A DNA stretch of 64,000 nucleotides. It comes from Mesocentrotus franciscanus. Its lineage: Eukaryota; Echinodermata; Echinoidea; Camarodonta; Strongylocentrotidae. The notes beneath the pieces were generated by a model, which did no database searches, was not told the origin of the DNA, and worked only from the letters and a program-made list of their open reading frames with translations. Shown here piece after piece: positions 13,701-23,757 of the stretch. A program made the translations under genes and the position numbers. Numbering within the stretch: the first letter of the stretch is position 1; every line of letters starts with the position of its first letter. The DNA lies in assembly GCA_037976565.1 (NCBI GenBank), contig CP137666.1, positions 60,467,413 to 60,531,412 of the forward strand, written 5' to 3'.

Positions 13701-16666
13701 AGCAGAACTGGTCAATGATGACTTACTTTGATGGATTCCATTGTAAACTCCAGATAGGACTCAGACCACCAGTAGGCCTCTCAATTTTGATCTTCTCTTC
13801 ACCATTCTGGAAAAATAAACATGATTCACTTCAGCTACATGATACTGCTGGTAGGCTCTTTGTTAACTATGAGTGTTATTCTCTAAGAAATATAAGGATT
13901 CAGTTTAGCTTTGCAATACCCCTGGTAAAATTGTTCTTATTCATGAGTATTAGCACAATGAGGACAACAAATGTAAATTGACTTTGTTTACAACATGTAT
14001 GGTACATACACACGTTGAGACATAGTGAATATGCAATGAGTATGTTTTACAATTATACACAAAATAATTACTGATGTGTACAGACATTGAATAAGGAGTA
14101 TGAAAATTAACTCTTATCCTGCCATAATGAATACAGCCCAGTGCCACAGGGCTAATCCCCATTGTGCCAAGCCACAAATCCCCCTGTGCCAAGTTTATTT
14201 TTGAGATAATCTGATGCATGGGATGGTGTGATCAATAGTGCGTGCAAAGCACTCACCACAGTACAATGAGCATGAACAATAACTGCTATTATGAATGCGT
14301 GCATGCATGCATAAAGCAGCGGCTCGCTCGCGTGAATTAAGCAGCCAATCAATAGCGCGCTCGCGTGTACAAAGCATGCATGCGGCCTACATACATACAA
14401 CATTTCATCTTTTTAACTTTCTCTCTTTAAACTAACATACAAACACACGAAAGAGATATCAAATTATAAAAGACATGAGTTAATTGGTGAAAAACATGGT
14501 AGCATCCTAAATGACAGCACAAGAATTTTACATAGATTTAGAATATATTATTTTTTTTTTGTCTTGTATGTTATATAACAGTACAAGTATTAGAATCACA
14601 TATAAGGGGGGGAGTACATATTTTGCCTTCTATATCTATGTTCAGTTTAGTTCAGTTCAGTCTTTATTTATTCTTCAGTTAAAAAACATGCAAACATTAA
14701 AATACATATAAAGCATTTCAAAGGTAAAATATAAGGTACATTAAATGAATTCAAACAAAATAAGAAAAATAAACGGGACCATCATTAAAAGCCTATTGGG
14801 GCTTGACAGGTTGACGGTCCCAAGAATTGCCAAGTAATAACATAAATACTTTGGCGGAAGAGAAAGGTGAAGCAAAGGTGTTGGGGTTTTAATTTACAAA
14901 ATGTAATATTTGCCTGATGTAAAAAACAGGTCTGTACTTAGTTTTACCTTTGTTCTGATAGTGATACATCCGTTGTAGAGTCCTAGAGCTAGGTATTGGC
15001 CATCATTAGTCCAGGAACAGCATGTGATGCGACTTGTCACCTTGTGTTTGGATACAGATTTTTGCTCCATGGACCATAATCCTTTGAAAAAAATGAAAAC
15101 AATTGTAAATCAAACAATCCTTGTAATATTTATCTGGTATTCTCCACTTGAAGATTTAAAAGAGATTTCTCTTAAAAGAGATTTCCAGGAAAGCACCAAA
15201 CAGTAAATGAATTTGATTGTCATAAACTATTAGCAGTAAGATAAATAAAATGCTTTTTCACATAATTCATGTTAAGTAGATTCTCCATGTGGGTCTTCTC
15301 TACCATTAATCAATTTAATTTTTTATTTTTTTGTTAATGTCAATGCAGATGATATACATCTTCAAGGTGCACTTTTGATGCACTACCAAAATCAAGGCCC
15401 TAAAGATTTAGCATATTTCATCTGCTTGGAGCCAGAAGGCCACTTATTCTTACAACATTCTTGCTCCAAATTGGTTTGATTGTAAATCTACCTTATAACA
15501 CTGCTATAGCTATCGAGAAATCAATAGCTACATTTTGTTTTATGATTTTACTAATACCAGCCTTTGTAAGATGATCCCCAACTATTCCACCACTAATGAT
15601 CTATCAAAGATTGCAACCATCAACTCAACTAATATGATGTCTTTCATATGACATATATCTTGGAAAGTCTGTTAAATACTTTGTAATGGCAGTATCAAAA
15701 AGAGCTGTATACCCACAAATCTATAGATCCAAGACTTTGGTTATATTAACTGTCTTATTAACAAAGGCTACTTTTGCAACTGCCTTTATACCAGATGCTT
15801 CTGTCTATGGTACATGTATTAACCCTTTTGTTAACCACAAACCATGGATGCTATTCTGTATAATTTATAAATTGTGCTTCAATGGTATCCCAACCTTTTC
15901 ATCCAGGATTTATTTTATCAAAGCTATAGGGTGAGGGTATAGGTTATGGATAGGTTTTAGGTTAGGTTTAGAGTTAGATATAGTATTAGGACAAAGGTTG
16001 AAGTTAGGATAGGAATTTGACAACAGAATTATTGCCAATGGAGCATTCAATTCAATTCAATTCAATTTTATTCATCCAAATTAAAATAAATGGAAATTTG
16101 ACATGTGTCTTAGAATGATTTCTAGCTATGGTACTCGATAGGTTAATACTCACCAAAGTCACTGAATGCACAGCTAGCCAGCTGGTGCGTGATGGGGTTG
16201 AACCCAAGGCACTGGATTGCATCATTGTGACTGGTGAAAATAATACAAATATTATTACTACATCTGGAAAATGTGACAAACTTGAGTTTAGGAATCTTAA
16301 TTATAGGTAGTCATATGCCAAAGGGCTTGAAATTCATTAATTGTATTAATTTACCAATAACAACTTCCCATCATAATATCATGGTGTTATTGTGATGGTA
16401 CAAGGGATGATGTAAAACATGTCATAAAAAGAGAGAGAGAAAAAAAGATCCCTTCTGAATGCTCATTCTGTCAAGGAACAGGAACAAAGGAACTTCAAAA
16501 TCAGATTATTCCAATAGAATAACATACATGCCAAACCTCATGTGAAATATATTCCATGCATTATTGTATCTATCAAATACTCCTCCTCCCCTTCTTCCTC
16601 CCCCTCCTCTCCTCACTATCATCATCGTCAACATCAAATCATCAATTCATCATCATCATCATCATC

Positions 16667-16698
<32 letters not shown>

Positions 16699-16743
16699 TA
16701 TCACCACCATCATCATCATCATGCTTATTACCACCACCATCAC

Positions 16744-16796
<53 letters not shown>

Positions 16797-19700
16797 CCAT
16801 CAGTGATCACCATCACCATTATCATCATCATCATCATCACCATCAATGATCACCATCACCATTATCATCATCATCATCATCATGACTTTTTACTGTCATG
16901 TATACATTGCAAGTAAATCTCAGGCCTGAATATATAATTTTTCCACAGATCCTCTTTCAATCTAAGTCAATCCCTGATGCTGCCTTGCTAAGCATGTGCC
17001 TTACGTGTATTTAAGGATTCCTTCTAGTTTGGCTGTCCAGATGATGACTGTCTTGTCAGCTGACCCTGACGCAAACCTCTTACCGTCCTTAGCATAAGCC
17101 ACAGCATACACAGTATCTTTGTGGCCTTTTAGGGGTTGCATAAGTGTGCCATCATTGGTGTCATACACCTGTAATAAAGAACACAATGTATCGTCATAAA
17201 ATGGGTTGGGAAGTATTCAATAATCAGGACCAAGATCTATAAACCTTTTCTATTAAAAAAAACAAGTTACAAGGAGTTATACTGTCAGAATAAAATGTCA
17301 GAATTTTATTTATTCATTTTCTTTCACTTGTGTCTTGCCTATTCAATTCCAAAGAGAAGGCGAGCTAAAATATATTGGCGTGTTTTCTTTGATAACATGA
17401 CATTGATTTAGGTTCAGCCGAGTGAAAGGGAGTGTACATGTAGTGTACGTTGTAGAACATTAAATCTGTGCAGTTGATAAGAAGGAGGAGGTTCGAAACG
17501 GTTGATGAGAGAGAGCCTGTATGGTGTGTCGTAGAATGCTTGCTACCAAAGCCTTGATTTTGTATTCAGCATTATAAGCAAACCGTTTCTCCAGGCGTTG
17601 ACAACTTTCAGACATTTTAAAATTGCATTGATTCTTCACTTTGATAGAATAACACATCAAAGTGAATAAAAAAAACTCTATGAAATATGAAGAAAAACAA
17701 ATTTAAGGATTTTCATTTGACTAGATACCGACACAAGCCTTGAGCTGATATTGTAATATGCTATGAAAGTCTTAAACAACATCTGTTCATCAAATATAGT
17801 GACTTCCTTAGTAAAGAGAAAGAGGAGGAGAAAGAAAATAATTAGGAAGAGGAGGAAAAAGAAAAGAAAGAGGAAAAGGAAGAGGAGGAAGAGGAAGAAA
17901 AGAAGATAGGAAAAAAGAAGGATGAGGAAGAGGATGTGGAAGAAGAGGATGGAAAAGATGAAGAGGAAGAAGAAGAGAAGAAGGGGAAAAATAAGAAGGA
18001 TGAGGAAGAGGACGGAAGAGGACAAAGAGAAATAGGAAGAGGGGAAAGCAGAAGAGGAAGAGAAGAGGAAAAAAGGAGGAGGACAAGGAGGACAAGAAAA
18101 GAAGAAAAACAATGCTTTACAAAATATCAAGCAACCCAAAAATATAACAATTTTTTTTTTAAAGTAAGAAAAGAAAATAACTCGATTAAGACTAGTCTAA
18201 ATATAGAAAATATCAGGACCTACCAATACTCTATTGCCAGCAGCAACAATAAGTTGGGTTCCATCAGGCTTGAATGCAAGATCATGAATACTGTGTTTAA
18301 AAAAGGACGGTAAAGTTAGACTTAGAAGTTACCGGTAGACATTTTTTTTTATTTTTGAATGATTTTTTTTAAATTTAGTTTTACTTTTAGTTTTACTAGT
18401 TTTAGAGTCTATTTTACATATATATTTAATTTTAATAGGGTGTCTGATCGCGCACCCGATGTTGTGTGCTAAAATCCTTCCCATAGAGATTGCAAGCATC
18501 CCTATGCAGTCTACATGCATTGCGCGATCATGCAAAATTGGTCAATGTTTTTATTACCAAATTGAGATTCAAACCTTTATCACTCGTGATCCTAAAGGTG
18601 ATACTCAATAAATGAGATGTCATATGAAAGAGCAGGTTTTTCTGCATATTCCCCAAAGGAGCTCATTTCGGAATTCTAAAAATATCTTGATCAAAACAGC
18701 GATTTAAACATCATTTCCATCGTAGCTCCGATCTTTGCCATTTTCCTGAAGTGAGCCCCCGAGGCTTATGTAGGCTAGACGTAAGGATAATATCCATGCA
18801 CTTATTTTTTTGCTAGCCCCAGGGGATCACAAGTGATAACGGTTTGAAAATACCCTTCCCCCTATTTTTGGGATCAGCTAAATAGGGAGGCGTGAGCTCC
18901 ACTCTGCTCAAACCCATGGTGACAGCACGTAAAATATGCACATGCATATGCATTCGGACCGCGAAGGTCACCGCGAGTGGAACCCGCGCACGGAAGACAC
19001 TGGAGGAGAGGCTTGTGATCGCGCATGCAGTGAAACAACAAGCGTACACATATGCTTGCATATTGCGCAATGCAGCTATTTAGCTATAAATAGCAAAACA
19101 AAATAACTCTGCGTGTAGACCTACGTTTAGTGTGTCTGATCGCACACCCGATGTTGTGTGCTAAAATTCTTCCCATAGAGATTGCATGCATGCATATGTG
19201 GTCTACGTGCATTGCGCGATCATGCAAAATTGGTCAAAGTTTTTTTTTATAATCGAAATTCAAACCTTTATTCTTTGTGATCCTGAAGGTGATACTCCAT
19301 AAATGAGGTGTCATATGAAAGAGCAGGTGAATCCCCATATTTCCAAAGGGGCGTCATCTCGGAATTCTAAAAATATCTTGGTCAAAACAGCGATTTAAAC
19401 ATTGTGCCCTGGCTAACCCGAGGTTTGCCACTTTTGAGATATGACGCCCTGATCGATAAGTAGTCCCAGTCCTAAGGAAAATATCTATGCGCTTATTTTT
19501 CGCTAGCCCCAGGGATCACAAACAATTACAGTTTGAAAATACCCTTCCCACATTTTTTTCGGATCAGCTAAGTAGGGAGGCGTGAGCTCCGCGCCGGCCG
19601 AACCCATGGTGATAGCGCGTAAAATCTGCACATCAATATGGATCGGACCGCGTGTGTACAAACCCGGAAGTGGGTGCCCATTGAAGACAATGGATTGCCG

Positions 19701-20413
19701 ATCGCGTTGAGTTGCGCATGCAATTAAGCAACACGCGTACGCTTGCCCGCGTAAGTGTACGCTTGCATATTGCGCAATTCAGCTGTTTTGCTAAATTTAG
19801 CAAAACAACATAACTCTGCATGTATGTCTTTTTCCTCGATTCTGAGAAAAATACCATGAATATTTCTTTGATTTGAAGGGGCTGTATCTTTTGATAGAAA
19901 CATCGGTGAGTCTTGAAATTTGAAATGTATTATTCTGAGTGAAGGATTTTTTCAATTATCCAACCATAATGGTGAAAAACAATCAAAAAGGGAAAATTGA
20001 AAAATCGGTCAGACATCCTAATTTTAACTTCAACTTTTAAGCAAGATATTTGAACTTTGAAAACATATCTTTAGAGGAATGATATCAGGATCTTATTCAA
20101 TTCCAATACTAGTTCAAGTACGCATTATTATTTTCATAACAATGTACATGGAAATGTAAAATTTGAAGAGAAAGAAGATTCACACATTCATTGTTCATCA
20201 ACACTAAACACACAACAATAGATCATACGTACGGGACTACAAACTTATTCGAGTTTGCATATCATCGCTATTTCCGTATTTTCCTCACATTATTTCAGAG
20301 GATTTTTTAAAAATATCATTCATATCAATCATATCAATCCTACATCGGACTTACCATTGTTCAACTCTGTCCCTATCCTGGACTTTATCCACCCAGGTCG
20401 GTATTGCCCTCAT
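1..20413 (-). CDS. IFT122: IFT122, intraflagellar transport protein 122 (IFT-A subunit), 3' end beyond window
   Basis: Seen: 17 coding exons on the minus strand encode about 750 residues colinear with animal IFT122. Exons in transcript order: 20355-20413, 18224-18290, 17005-17168, 16154-16230, 14948-15081, 13727-13806, 11674-11749, 11178-11369, 10476-10673, 9495-9638, 8828-8965, 8067-8231, 7327-7565, 6607-6760, 916-1077, 291-457 and 1-36 (cut by the window). All internal junctions are GT-AG and the phase closes throughout. The start [20 protein letters not shown] matches the family N-terminus. WD40 repeats fill roughly residues 1-530, for example the exon 3 stretch [23 protein letters not shown] helical TPR-like region follows, including [11 protein letters not shown] in exon 16. 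Family: IFT122 is a core IFT-A subunit used in retrograde ciliary transport and entry of membrane cargo; the human protein is about 1,240 aa, so roughly 40% lies outside. An X-box upstream fits ciliary regulation. The intron between exons 14 and 15 hosts a LINE in antisense. Confidence 0.96.
1908..2651 (+). CDS. LINE ORF1 protein, nucleic-acid binding coiled-coil type
   Basis: Seen: an uninterrupted frame of about 247 residues from the ATG at 1908 (start MPETRSD). An acidic N-terminal part leads into a coiled coil around residues 45-95 with many K/Q/E heptads. The stretch [15 protein letters not shown] follows, then DIDRSHRV and a basic C-terminal half. The QYSRRNxxRxxG block is the standard start of the RRM-like region of LINE ORF1 proteins from L1 to CR1/Daphne elements. 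Inferred role: RNA-binding chaperone of the retrotransposon particle. It is intact although ORF2 is broken, so it could be expressed, but lies antisense within the IFT122 intron. Confidence 0.8.
   Translation: MPETRSDSIIKSQVKEVLMDEEVLSTIKRTICQALDVKFQNLIVRLDKQDGVILDLQSKMEIIEHDLKHLQKQRQTCEDKNVKLQHQLNAQEQYSRRNCVRLFGVPEQEKENTNELVCDIARNHLGVNLKEDDIDRSHRVRRRVEPAGGSARKPRAIIVKLTSYRLRKLLLQNKKKLKVNKTGYSIFEDLTAANRSLLWEAQRASWKTESKIESTWSMDGRILVSIKTADNKTMKKRIFSVKDIENI
2976..6084 (+). pseudogene. LINE ORF2 remnant: endonuclease plus reverse transcriptase, frameshifted
   Basis: Seen: coding pieces at 2976-3194, 3268-3507, 3529-4569, 4566-4787 and 4963-6084 change frame at about 3.2, 4.57 and 4.8-4.96 kb, with an in-frame stop at 3505-3507. 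Endonuclease sequence includes GFSETWIHD and [11 protein letters not shown] (the conserved GDFN-type motif). RT motifs are [34 protein letters not shown] and FADDTNLI (catalytic YxDD-type box as FADD). The C-terminal helical region ends shortly before the A tail. At least four lesions mean no functional polymerase can be made from this copy. Confidence 0.88.
6131..6163 (+). repeat. (GT)n microsatellite in LINE 3' UTR
   Basis: A run of alternating GT broken by GG and TT directly follows the LINE ORF2 stop region. It lies inside the element's 3' untranslated part. Confidence 0.8.
6446..6482 (-). other. Decayed partial copy of the IFT122 exon 14 3' end plus donor region
   Basis: Read on the minus strand this stretch matches about 30 bases of the end of exon 14 (shared core ATCTGGAACTTATACA), then TAGAG, and continues into CT-rich sequence like the real intron. 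It lies about 160 bp downstream of exon 14, between that exon and the LINE A tail. It lacks a GT donor and is not a usable exon. Confidence 0.65.
10679..10749 (+). repeat. (GA)n microsatellite forming the polypyrimidine tract of IFT122 exon 9
   Basis: Roughly 70 bases of near-pure GA on the plus strand read as (TC)n on the IFT122 strand. The tract runs to within a few bases of the CAG acceptor of exon 9 (exon ends at 10673), so it serves as its pyrimidine tract. Confidence 0.92.
12710..13260. mobile_element. 551 bp giant-foldback MITE with TTAA target duplication
   Basis: Seen: ends begin AGCCCAAGTCCACTCC on the left and AGTACAAGTCCACTCC as the reverse complement of the right end, flanked by TTAA at 12706-12709 and 13261-13264. 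Nearly the whole element is one imperfect inverted repeat. The central arms at about 12938-12985 and 13009-13057 share long stretches such as CGTCTTTGTGAAGTGC. The TTAA target is that of piggyBac and Kolobok elements; no transposase is encoded. It lies in the IFT122 intron between exons 6 and 7. Confidence 0.82.
14638..14830 (-). mobile_element. LINE 3'-end fragment with TGAAC-type tail
   Basis: On the minus strand the stretch ends GAATAAATAAAGACTGAACT followed by short GAACT-like repeats, typical of CR1/jockey-type LINE 3' tails. Only a 3' fragment is recognisable; no coding sequence remains. Confidence 0.45.
16045..16110 (-). mobile_element. Short LINE 3'-tail remnant, (TTGAA)n
   Basis: Minus strand reads GGATGAATAAAATTGAATTG followed by further TTGAA units. 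The same end type appears at 62739-62780, and a single-unit form closes the LINE near 6395. It lies just upstream (gene sense: downstream) of IFT122 exon 4. Confidence 0.5.
16634..16883 (+). repeat. (TCA)n trinucleotide microsatellite
   Basis: About 250 bases of TCA/CCA units with occasional TTA sit in the IFT122 intron between exons 3 and 4. Open frames through it (poly-His, poly-Asp) are artefacts of the repeat. Confidence 0.95.
17815..18112 (+). repeat. Purine-rich GAA/GGA tract, about 300 bp
   Basis: Almost uninterrupted purines on the plus strand, which is a strong pyrimidine tract on the IFT122 strand, in the intron between exons 2 and 3. It ends about 110 bp upstream (gene sense: downstream) of exon 2. 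Confidence 0.9.
18436..20020. mobile_element. 1,585 bp TIR element in IFT122 intron 1 carrying a 692 bp tandem duplication
   Basis: Seen: left end TAGGGTGTCTGATCG and right end (reverse complement) TAGGATGTCTGACCG, flanked by the 7-base direct repeat ATTTTAA at 18429-18435 and 20021-20027. Two direct copies of a 692 bp unit occupy 18441-19132 and 19133 to about 19826, and each begins with the same terminal motif. No transposase frame is visible. TIR and TSD length suggest a non-autonomous DNA transposon; the superfamily is uncertain. Confidence 0.7.
18441..19826 (+). repeat. Two tandem copies of a 692 bp unit
   Basis: The units start at 18441 and 19133. Both contain ACCCGATGTTGTGTGCTAAA near the start, GGAATTCTAAAAATATCTTG mid-unit and a GGGAGGCGTGAGCTCC block. 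Divergence looks like tens of percent in places and a few percent in others, so the duplication is not recent. Confidence 0.88.
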
Positions 20414-20449
20414 CTTGAATTTGCATTTGACCAACTATTTCTACCCTTT

Positions 20450-20459
20450 GCGCATGCGC
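20450..20459. promoter_or_regulatory. NRF-1-type palindrome GCGCATGCGC in IFT122 promoter
   Basis: A perfect 10-base palindrome 37 bp upstream of the IFT122 ATG. It matches the core of the vertebrate NRF-1 (sea urchin P3A2) binding site. Occupancy is inferred only from the match. Confidence 0.5.
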
Positions 20460-20488
20460 CCAGTCCGTCGCTAGACGCTGGATTATTT

Positions 20489-20502
20489 GCTTCCTGAGCA
20501 AC
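20489..20502. promoter_or_regulatory. X-box (RFX site) upstream of IFT122
   Basis: GCTTCCTGAGCAAC fits the X-box pattern RYYNYY-N2-RRNRAC at every position and lies 76 bp upstream of the start codon. RFX factors acting through X-boxes within about 200 bp of the start are the established regulators of ciliary and IFT genes, so the position supports a functional reading. Confidence 0.6.
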
Positions 20503-22375
20503 GCAAAGCTTACGTGTGGATGGGCGTTATTAAAGTCCATGATGGGATTATCTCTTTTCCAGTTTATCTATCTATTTAAATATTTATAAGACATTTGTTT
20601 TCTTCAATTTCTACCCTATGTCTGCAACTGTACCTTTTACAATGACTACGTATGAATCCAAAGACAAGGAACTATGATTCTCATTTTCCTCATCATTTGA
20701 ACCCAGTCCTTGATGAAATGAATAAAGATTAGTCCACGCCCTAGTACCAAAGTATTTTTCTCCAACGTTTAGCAATATGGTATGACTGACAAATCACATT
20801 CAAAAGTGTTGATATTTGCAGCAGAATAACCAGGAAACATCGTCTGAACAAATATTTAAATAAATAGTCTTTAATCTTTTTGAAGCCATATGTTATGTAA
20901 CTTATGTTGCATGCAAATACAGTGTAGTAAAATTCTATCAAGGATTTGATGTTGAAAAATCCCCTTTTTATAGGCTTTACTTAAAATCATTGCTTGAAAC
21001 TTCCCGTTATTGTTTCCCCCTAAAATATATTTATTATAATAACATACGTTTCTCTCAACTAGAAGAATCACAAAATTTAACTTTTACTGAGCCTATCGAG
21101 GCTTATTTAGTAACACTCTACTAAATTGACACAACAGGTAATAAGCATTACGTTGTTTTGGTTAGTTTGTATATTATTGCCTTGTTTTGTTGCTTGTTTG
21201 TTGTTTGTTTTATTCTATATTTTTTATGCTAGGCTCTTTCATAGTGTTTGTTGGGTGGTTGATATGATTTGGGGTGGAGGTTGCATTTATTTGATGCTCC
21301 TTCATATTTTCTCTCTCTTCCTCCCTCTTTCTATATCTCATATCTCTCTCTCTTTCTCTTCCTGTCTCCCTCTCACTAATAATTTAACTCACTTCCTTCA
21401 TTACTTTATTGCCACATGTTGGAGAAATTGGTAACAAACTATTATCGATGGGCTGTGTTAAATATAGCAATATTATTTTACTGTAATGGTAGATCAGTAA
21501 GACATAGGCCACACAAATATATGTCAATGGAAAGGGCCTTTTGAAAAAAAATTCTAATTAGATAAGAAGAAGGGTATGATAAAAAAGAACAGTGTTGTTT
21601 TTAATCACATATTTATTTGGACAATTAATATAGATTAACACCCCAAATGTATCCTGTTACTCAGTAATCTTAATGACAACCCGAGTTATATGTACAAAGA
21701 ACACAACAAATATAACAATGAATTGTTAATATACATTTCAGATTATTTGATGCAAAGAAAAGTTTATTCTTCATTTATTCATATACAAGCCTTTTATAAT
21801 ATATATTCCAGAGTACATTCTTTTTTTTCCAGAATATATTATTCAATACAAATACAAAACGGCTCAAATGTCATAAATCAGGGGCACAAGGTGTTTTTTT
21901 AATACAAACTACTGCAAGTATTTGTGTTAAATTAATGATGGGTAAATCAATCCAAGAATCTGATTTAGTAGTGCAATGTCCATGAAAATCTATCCCTTCA
22001 TGTCAACACCATAATTGACAGAATCAATTAGGTTATTACATTCTTAATCAATTTAAGTTCCAAACGGACATTTCACCAGAAAACTAAAGATGCAGAGTTT
22101 TTGTTTAATCTGTAATCTCAAATTGTGATTCATAGGGTAGAAACTAAGATCATATTTGCAGAGATACAATAAAGCCAGTTATTTCGGAAAATCACAAAAT
22201 CTTGCTGATTTCCCCCCAATAGGAATGATAAATCATCTTTTATCCTGTGACAGATCTTCCATAATGCCAATACCATTCAAAAACTTGCAGGGTCACCTCT
22301 TAGAATAATAGTCCTGAACTAAACTGAAGAATCCTCAGACTACAGTATGCCAATACTCTGTTCAATCCTGAATAG

Positions 22376-22440
22376 AATAATAATAGCAATTTGTATTGCG
22401 CCATCTATCTAGAAATTCTATTTCAAAAAAGGTAGGAATT
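22376..22440 (-). mobile_element. L2/CR1- or SINE-type 3' tail remnant
   Basis: On the minus strand GGCGCAATACAAATTGC runs into ATTATTATT. This resembles the common invertebrate GCGC-TATA-AAT-(ATT)n LINE/SINE tail. Only the extreme 3' end is clear. Confidence 0.5.
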
Positions 22441-22640
22441 CAATTTTCTAATGATGTAGGTTTTTTTATGATGTTGTAGTTTTTGTTTTAATAGTTTCAC
22501 AGTAGTATCCTGTAAGTTTTGCTGTGTGTGATTTTGTGTACATACTACATGCTCTTCATGGGAGCAACACAAGAGTCCATTGTGAGCAAAATGTGACATG
22601 TACTTCACATAGGGACTCTTAAAGACTTAAGAGCCATCTG

Positions 22641-22700
22641 TAATAATAATAATAATATTCAGTTCTTGTATAGCACATAATACGTTATGAAAATAACATC
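22641..22700 (-). mobile_element. Second L2/CR1- or SINE-type 3' tail remnant
   Basis: Minus strand GTGCTATACAAGAACTGAAT runs into (ATT)n, in the same orientation as the tail about 260 bp to its left. It is an independent insertion or a partial duplication. Confidence 0.5.
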
Positions 22701-23591
22701 TCTATGCGATTAAGAGCTTGTAAGTCAATCTAAAGTGTTTTGAAGCTCATGCATTAAACAATAAAAATGTCATTACATTACTTTGAGAATTTTCCTTCTA
22801 CCTATTATATGATGGCTAAATGGTGGCAGCGGTGGGATGGATTTTCAATAAAACACTGACCATTAGCTCATTAGCATGTATATCTATGTGGCATCAGCAA
22901 AAAATGAAACACATGTGATAGTTTTTACTACCACAAGGACTGCCTTGATAGACAATACATTCTTTTTCATGTGACCTCATTAAGACAAATCATGTGGCAA
23001 GATTATTGGTATGCAGGATGTAACATGTTCTATTTTATCATGGTACTACCATTCTAGCAGATACATTAAATAAACAACATACAGAAAATATTGATATTAT
23101 ACCCTGCATATCAAGATTCTAGGCCTCTAAATGGTCAAAAGTGCAGTCATGAAATTCACTCCTGACAAAGTGCAAAGTTTTTCAATGCTGAAATATGCCT
23201 GCAATAGTAGTCACACATGAAAAATTTACATTCTTACACATACAAATCTGCTTTAATGACCACCTGAATAAAAAGATCATCAGTAAAAAAAAAATATGTC
23301 ATTCTGCTTTGAATAGCATTTTTCATTGGAAATCCTGTACTTAAAGATCACCTGCCTTTAACAATTTGCTTCTCTCTGATTCTGATACTGCACTGAGACA
23401 CAAAATTACTTTTAAACTTTTAAACTATCCAACAGGTATGGAAAAGAGTAAAACCTAAGGAATGTATGCAAGATATTTAATTTAAATTCTACTGCTTGTT
23501 TATGCCCTTTCATTTCATTTTTTAAAATAAATTTGAAGCTCTCATTTAAAATTGAGCATGAATCTTGAATAGTGCATGAAATAATATACAA

Positions 23592-23757
23592 ATAATGAAT
23601 GCTTATGAGTTCAATAGTGCGAATATTTTCATGAGTTGAAAGATTAACGTTCTATTCAACGAGGCGTCAGCCGAGTTGAATAGAATTAGCGTTATCTTTC
23701 AACGAATGAAAATATTTGCACTATTGAACGAATGAAAAACATTCATTATTTGTTTTA
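23592..23757. mobile_element. Imperfect foldback, arms about 77 bp, tiny loop
   Basis: Left arm from AATAATGAATG through TTCAATAGTGCGAATATTTT and TTCTATTCAACGAGGC pairs with the right arm GCCGAGTTGAATAGAA through CACTATTGAAC to CATTCATTATT, separated by about 5 bases. Two direct copies of ATAACCAAAAATGCACG, about 50 bp apart, follow at about 23938-23998 and may belong to the same element. Confidence 0.7.

Noticed and set aside
16542..16916. Poly-His/Ser and poly-Asp open frames
   Set aside because: They are pure translation of the (TCA)n microsatellite in several frames, inside an IFT122 intron.
17678..18313. Long Phe/Leu-rich and Glu/Lys-rich frames
   Set aside because: They come from the purine/pyrimidine tract at 17815-18112, with no conserved domain.
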